Origin: Sulfuritalea sp.
GTDB taxonomy: Bacteria; Pseudomonadota; Gammaproteobacteria; Burkholderiales; Rhodocyclaceae
Assembly (NCBI GenBank): GCA_021738105.1
Contig: JAIPCS010000135.1
Location: 1 to 9,031 of the forward strand
DNA: 9,031 bases
Direction of reading: 5' to 3'
Shown here one piece after another: positions 7,601 through 9,031 of this stretch (within the stretch, counting starts at the first letter, position 1; each line of letters opens with the position of its first letter). Both the position numbers and the translations under genes were made by a program. The notes beneath the pieces were generated by a model. That model was given only the letters and a program-made list of their open reading frames with translations, was not told where the DNA came from and did not search any database.

Positions 7601-8304
7601 GGTTGTCGACCACGCTCGACGAAATCATCTCCCGCCGCAGCGCGCAACTGGTGGCCTATCAGGATGCGGCCTACGCCGCCCGTTACCAGGATCTGGCCGA
7701 CCGCGTGCGTCAGGCCGAAGCGAAACTCGCGCCGGGCATCAGCCTGCTGACCGAGGCCGTGGCGCGCAACTACTTCAAGCTGCTGGCCTACAAGGACGAG
7801 TACGAAGTTGCGCGGCTATATACCGACAGCGATTTTCTGCAACGCGTCGCCGATACCTTCGAGGGCGACTATCAACTGGTCTTCAACCTGGCGCCGCCCA
7901 TGCTGTCCCGCAACGATCCCGCCACCGGGCAGCCGCAAAAGCGCCGCTTCGGGCCGTGGATGCTAAAGGCCATGGGGCTGCTGGCGCGTTTCAAGGGTCT
8001 GCGCGGCAGCGCCCTTGATCCCTTCAAGGGCAGCGCCGACCGCAAGCTCGATCGCCGTCTGCTGGCCGACTACGAAAAGCTCATGGGAGACATACTCGCC
8101 GGGCTGGAAGCCGGCAACCACGTCACGGCCATCGAACTCGCCTCCCTGCCCGAGCAGATTCGCGGCTACGGTCACATCCGCGAGCGCTATGCCGGGCATG
8201 CGGCGCAGCGTCAGGCCGACTTGCTGGCGGCGTTCCGGCGCAAGGAATCGCTCACCGCCACGACCGCAACGGCACGCAAGACCATCGCGGTACTCGCCGG
8301 CTAG
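4627..8304 (+). CDS. Indolepyruvate ferredoxin oxidoreductase, fused single-chain form, with an internal repeat-derived insertion
   Basis: Converts indolepyruvate and other aryl-pyruvates plus CoA to the aryl-acetyl-CoA, CO2 and reduced ferredoxin, in the cytoplasm, in aromatic amino acid breakdown. The chain is 1225 residues; fused proteobacterial homologues are, as I recall, about 1150-1195. N-terminal TPP-pyrimidine domain: SGYRGSPLG near residue 50, NEDLAATA with the likely TPP-activating Glu84, GKGPGVDR at 114-121. TPP-diphosphate domain: CSGCPHN at 439-445, GDG at 504-506, and YNDAVAMTGGQP at 567-578 with Asn568. Fe-S region: seven Cys (677, 680, 683, 689, 710, 716, 721). Gamma-type domain: GVGGTG at 766-771 and MAGLAQKGGAVWSHVR at 795-810. 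A C-terminal domain typical of the fused form contains LLAYKDEYEVARLY near 1052-1065. Residues of about 523-559 are a non-family insertion lying between the GDG and Asn568 of the TPP motif. All recognised catalytic motifs remain intact, so the enzyme could still be active. It follows the dehydrogenase gene by 310 bases and converges with the hydrolase gene. Aryl-pyruvate versus other 2-oxoacid preference cannot be read from sequence. Confidence 0.95.
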   Translation: MTLPNVSLDDKYTLTTGRVYMTGIQALVRLPLMQRQRDQAAGLNTAGYISGYRGSPLGSVDQEFWKARKILEPQHIRFQAGLNEDLAATAIWGTQQLTQDKNASYDGVFSIWYGKGPGVDRTGDVFRHANAAGTSKFGGVLAIAGDDHAAKSSTLPHQTEHIFKAMMMPVLAPAGIQEYLEYGLHGFALSRYSGCWVAFKALTDTVETSATVNVDPFAVQPVIPTDFTMPPDGLNLRWPDPPLVQEERLVHHKLYAALAYCRANGLNKMIFDSPEAKLGIISSGKSYLDVRQALDDLGIDETVAAEIGIRLYKVGMVWPLEAEGVRKFADGLDEILVVEEKRQFLEYQLKEELYNWSENVRPRVIGKFDDKGEWAMPHGDWLLPAAGELTPAMVARAIAARVGRFYTSLKIKDRLEFLVEKEAALARPRQSIARVPHYCSGCPHNTSTKVPEGSRAIAGIGCHYMATWLSPETTQFFCQMGGEGVQWIGQAPYTKTPHVFTNLGDGTYFHSGILAIRAAVAAFGGSLPPGPLPKERGDHGSLRSVSNEGPTLGRPGGRAGITYKLLYNDAVAMTGGQPHDGTLNVPIITRQLAAEGVGHIVIVTDQPEKYAGAIGLAPGVPIRHRDELDLVQRELREVAGVSALVYDQTCAAEKRRRRKRGKFPDPATRVMINDQVCEGCGDCSEKSNCMSVVSVETEFGRKRAIDQSSCNKDYSCIKGFCPSFVTVEGGQLRKGKAASTTPEIFAALPEAQLPSTSEPWGIVVTGVGGTGVVTIGALLGMAAHLEGKGISVLDMAGLAQKGGAVWSHVRIADRQEQLHAARVAAGEANAVIGCDLVVSASDESLAKMRNGFTRAIINSDQTMTSEFVRGFAAQARSGDVMKDHDPQFPLLAMEQQIAEAVGDDNIELLDASRLATSLLGDSIATNLFMLGYAWQKGLVPLTREAIFKAIEINGTAVQQNIAAFQWGRRTAVDPRAVAAAAKPSHGQPEHHRLSTTLDEIISRRSAQLVAYQDAAYAARYQDLADRVRQAEAKLAPGISLLTEAVARNYFKLLAYKDEYEVARLYTDSDFLQRVADTFEGDYQLVFNLAPPMLSRNDPATGQPQKRRFGPWMLKAMGLLARFKGLRGSALDPFKGSADRKLDRRLLADYEKLMGDILAGLEAGNHVTAIELASLPEQIRGYGHIRERYAGHAAQRQADLLAAFRRKESLTATTATARKTIAVLAG
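6195..6304 (+). repeat. Palindromic repeat element inserted in frame in the oxidoreductase gene
   Basis: The family normally runs from AAVAA directly through about three residues to ITYK. Here about 38 residues rich in Gly, Pro, Arg and Ser intervene, a net gain of about 35 (about 105 bases). The DNA has three modules. The first is CCCCCCGGCCCCCT (6208-6221), whose C-run can pair with AAAGGGG (6230-6236). The second is CACGG/CCGTG (6241-6245 and 6257-6261) around the core CGGTTCGCTGCGCTC (6243-6257). The third is a perfect 8-bp stem with a 3-base loop, CGGCCCGG-CGG-CCGGGCCG (6286-6304). The first two modules recur in order in the non-coding repeat at 4325-4389. It uses codons such as AGG, CTT and GGG that are uncommon in the surrounding gene. 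CGGCGG occurs at 6195-6200 and 6291-6296, which may be a duplication or chance. The ends are approximate, and the class of repeat is not one I can name. Confidence 0.75.
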
Positions 8305-8345
8305 TTCGCCCGCTCCGCATCAAGCCTGGGCAGGGCCGAAGGGCG
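8305..8345. other. Short convergent intergenic gap
   Basis: Only 41 bases separate the TAG of the oxidoreductase from the stop of the hydrolase on the other strand. CGCCC (8307-8311) and GGGCG (8341-8345) could pair across it, but the loop is long and there is no T-run on either strand. No convincing bidirectional terminator is visible. Confidence 0.5.
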
Positions 8346-9031
8346 CTAGACGTCCTTCACCCTTGCAACCATGCTGTGGTCACAATGATCGGCGATGGCA
8401 GTCGCCAGTCGCGGCAACAGCGCGGACGGCAGGTCGTGGCCCATGCCGTCGATCACCAGCAGCGACGCGCCGGGGATGTTCTGCGCGGTATCGCGGCCGG
8501 CAGCGACAGGCACCAGCGGATCATCGGCGCCGTGGATGACCAGGGTTGGCAGCTTGATGGTTTGCAGCAGCTTGCGGCGATCACCGGAGGCGATGATCGC
8601 CAGCAACTGACGCGCAACGCCCGCCGGATAGTAGGAACGCCGCACGCTTTTGCCGATGCGCTCGCGAAGTTCATCCTTGCTCGACGGAAAGCCGGGACTG
8701 CCGATTACGCCGAAGGTTTTCACCAGATGATCGATGACCGATTCGGGGTCGTTCGGATCGGCCGGCCGGCTCATGAGCACTTTGCGCGCGGGCTTGCTGG
8801 GGCGTGAGACTTTCTTGTTGCCGGAGGAGGACATGATCGAGGTCAGGCTCAATACTCGCTGCGGGAAACGCGCCGCCAGCACCTGCGCGATCATGCCGCC
8901 CAGCGAAGCGCCGACAATGTGGGCCTGACCAATACCCAGTGTGTCCATCAATCCGATGGCATCGCCCGCCATGTCCTCCAGCGTATAGGGCGTGCGCACC
9001 GACAGGCCCAGGGCCGAGGCGGCCAATGCCA
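8346..9031 (-). CDS. Alpha/beta-fold hydrolase, 5'-truncated by window edge
   Basis: A putative esterase or hydrolase of the alpha/beta superfamily; substrate unknown. The frame stays open to the right edge, so the TTG at 9026 is internal and about 70-80 N-terminal residues (oxyanion strand and usual HG-type motif) are outside. Stop is TAG at 8348-8346. Numbering from 9026, the nucleophile elbow GASLGG places Ser at residue 41 (codon 8906-8904), HGADDP supplies the acid (probably Asp169), and GMGHDLP supplies His197, giving a complete Ser-Asp-His triad. The phrase PYTLEDMAGDAIGLMDTLGI before the elbow and IGSPGFP in the cap are typical of a COG0596 subgroup often annotated as alpha/beta hydrolase or RdmC-like methylesterase. 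No signal peptide can be assessed because the N-terminus is missing. Orientation is opposite to the two upstream genes, so co-transcription with them is excluded. Confidence 0.9.
   Translation of the reverse strand, partial: ALAASALGLSVRTPYTLEDMAGDAIGLMDTLGIGQAHIVGASLGGMIAQVLAARFPQRVLSLTSIMSSSGNKKVSRPSKPARKVLMSRPADPNDPESVIDHLVKTFGVIGSPGFPSSKDELRERIGKSVRRSYYPAGVARQLLAIIASGDRRKLLQTIKLPTLVIHGADDPLVPVAAGRDTAQNIPGASLLVIDGMGHDLPSALLPRLATAIADHCDHSMVARVKDV

Noticed and set aside
6034..7647. 537-codon open frame on the minus strand inside the oxidoreductase gene
   Set aside because: Antisense shadow of conserved TPP and Fe-S domains; no supporting motif despite its length.

Overview
The window is GC-rich and densely coding, and it fits a chromosomal segment of a proteobacterium. 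A betaproteobacterium is most likely, possibly of the Rhodocyclales type. That placement is inferred from the protein families (very large NAD-glutamate dehydrogenase, fully fused indolepyruvate ferredoxin oxidoreductase) and from the C-run/CGGYTCGCT palindromic repeats; no 16S or other taxonomic marker is present.

Layout. (1) Positions 1-4316, + strand: most of a large NAD-specific glutamate dehydrogenase, cut at its N-terminus by the window edge. (2) Positions 4317-4626: a 310-base gap holding an extragenic palindromic repeat, an AT-richer island with a weak promoter candidate, a small hairpin and the ribosome binding site of the next gene. (3) Positions 4627-8304, + strand: a complete 1225-residue indolepyruvate ferredoxin oxidoreductase with TPP, Fe-S and gamma-type domains in one chain. 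(4) Positions 8305-8345: a 41-base convergent gap. (5) Positions 8346-9031, - strand: the C-terminal three quarters of an alpha/beta-hydrolase, cut by the right edge.

How the genes may work together (inference). Aromatic amino acids are first transaminated against 2-oxoglutarate. Glutamate dehydrogenase returns the resulting glutamate to 2-oxoglutarate with NADH and ammonium, and the oxidoreductase converts the aryl-pyruvate to an aryl-acetyl-CoA with reduced ferredoxin. The 310-base gap argues that the two genes need not share a transcript. The hydrolase has no evident link to them.

Most notable observation. The oxidoreductase carries about 35 extra residues (roughly residues 523-559, bases 6193-6303) between the GDG and the metal-binding Asn of its TPP motif. 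The DNA of this segment is unlike its surroundings: C- and G-runs, palindromes and rare codons. It shares two ordered sequence blocks with the non-coding repeat just after the dehydrogenase gene. It therefore looks like an interspersed palindromic repeat that entered a conserved enzyme gene in frame and is now translated, comparable in principle to the Rickettsia palindromic elements.
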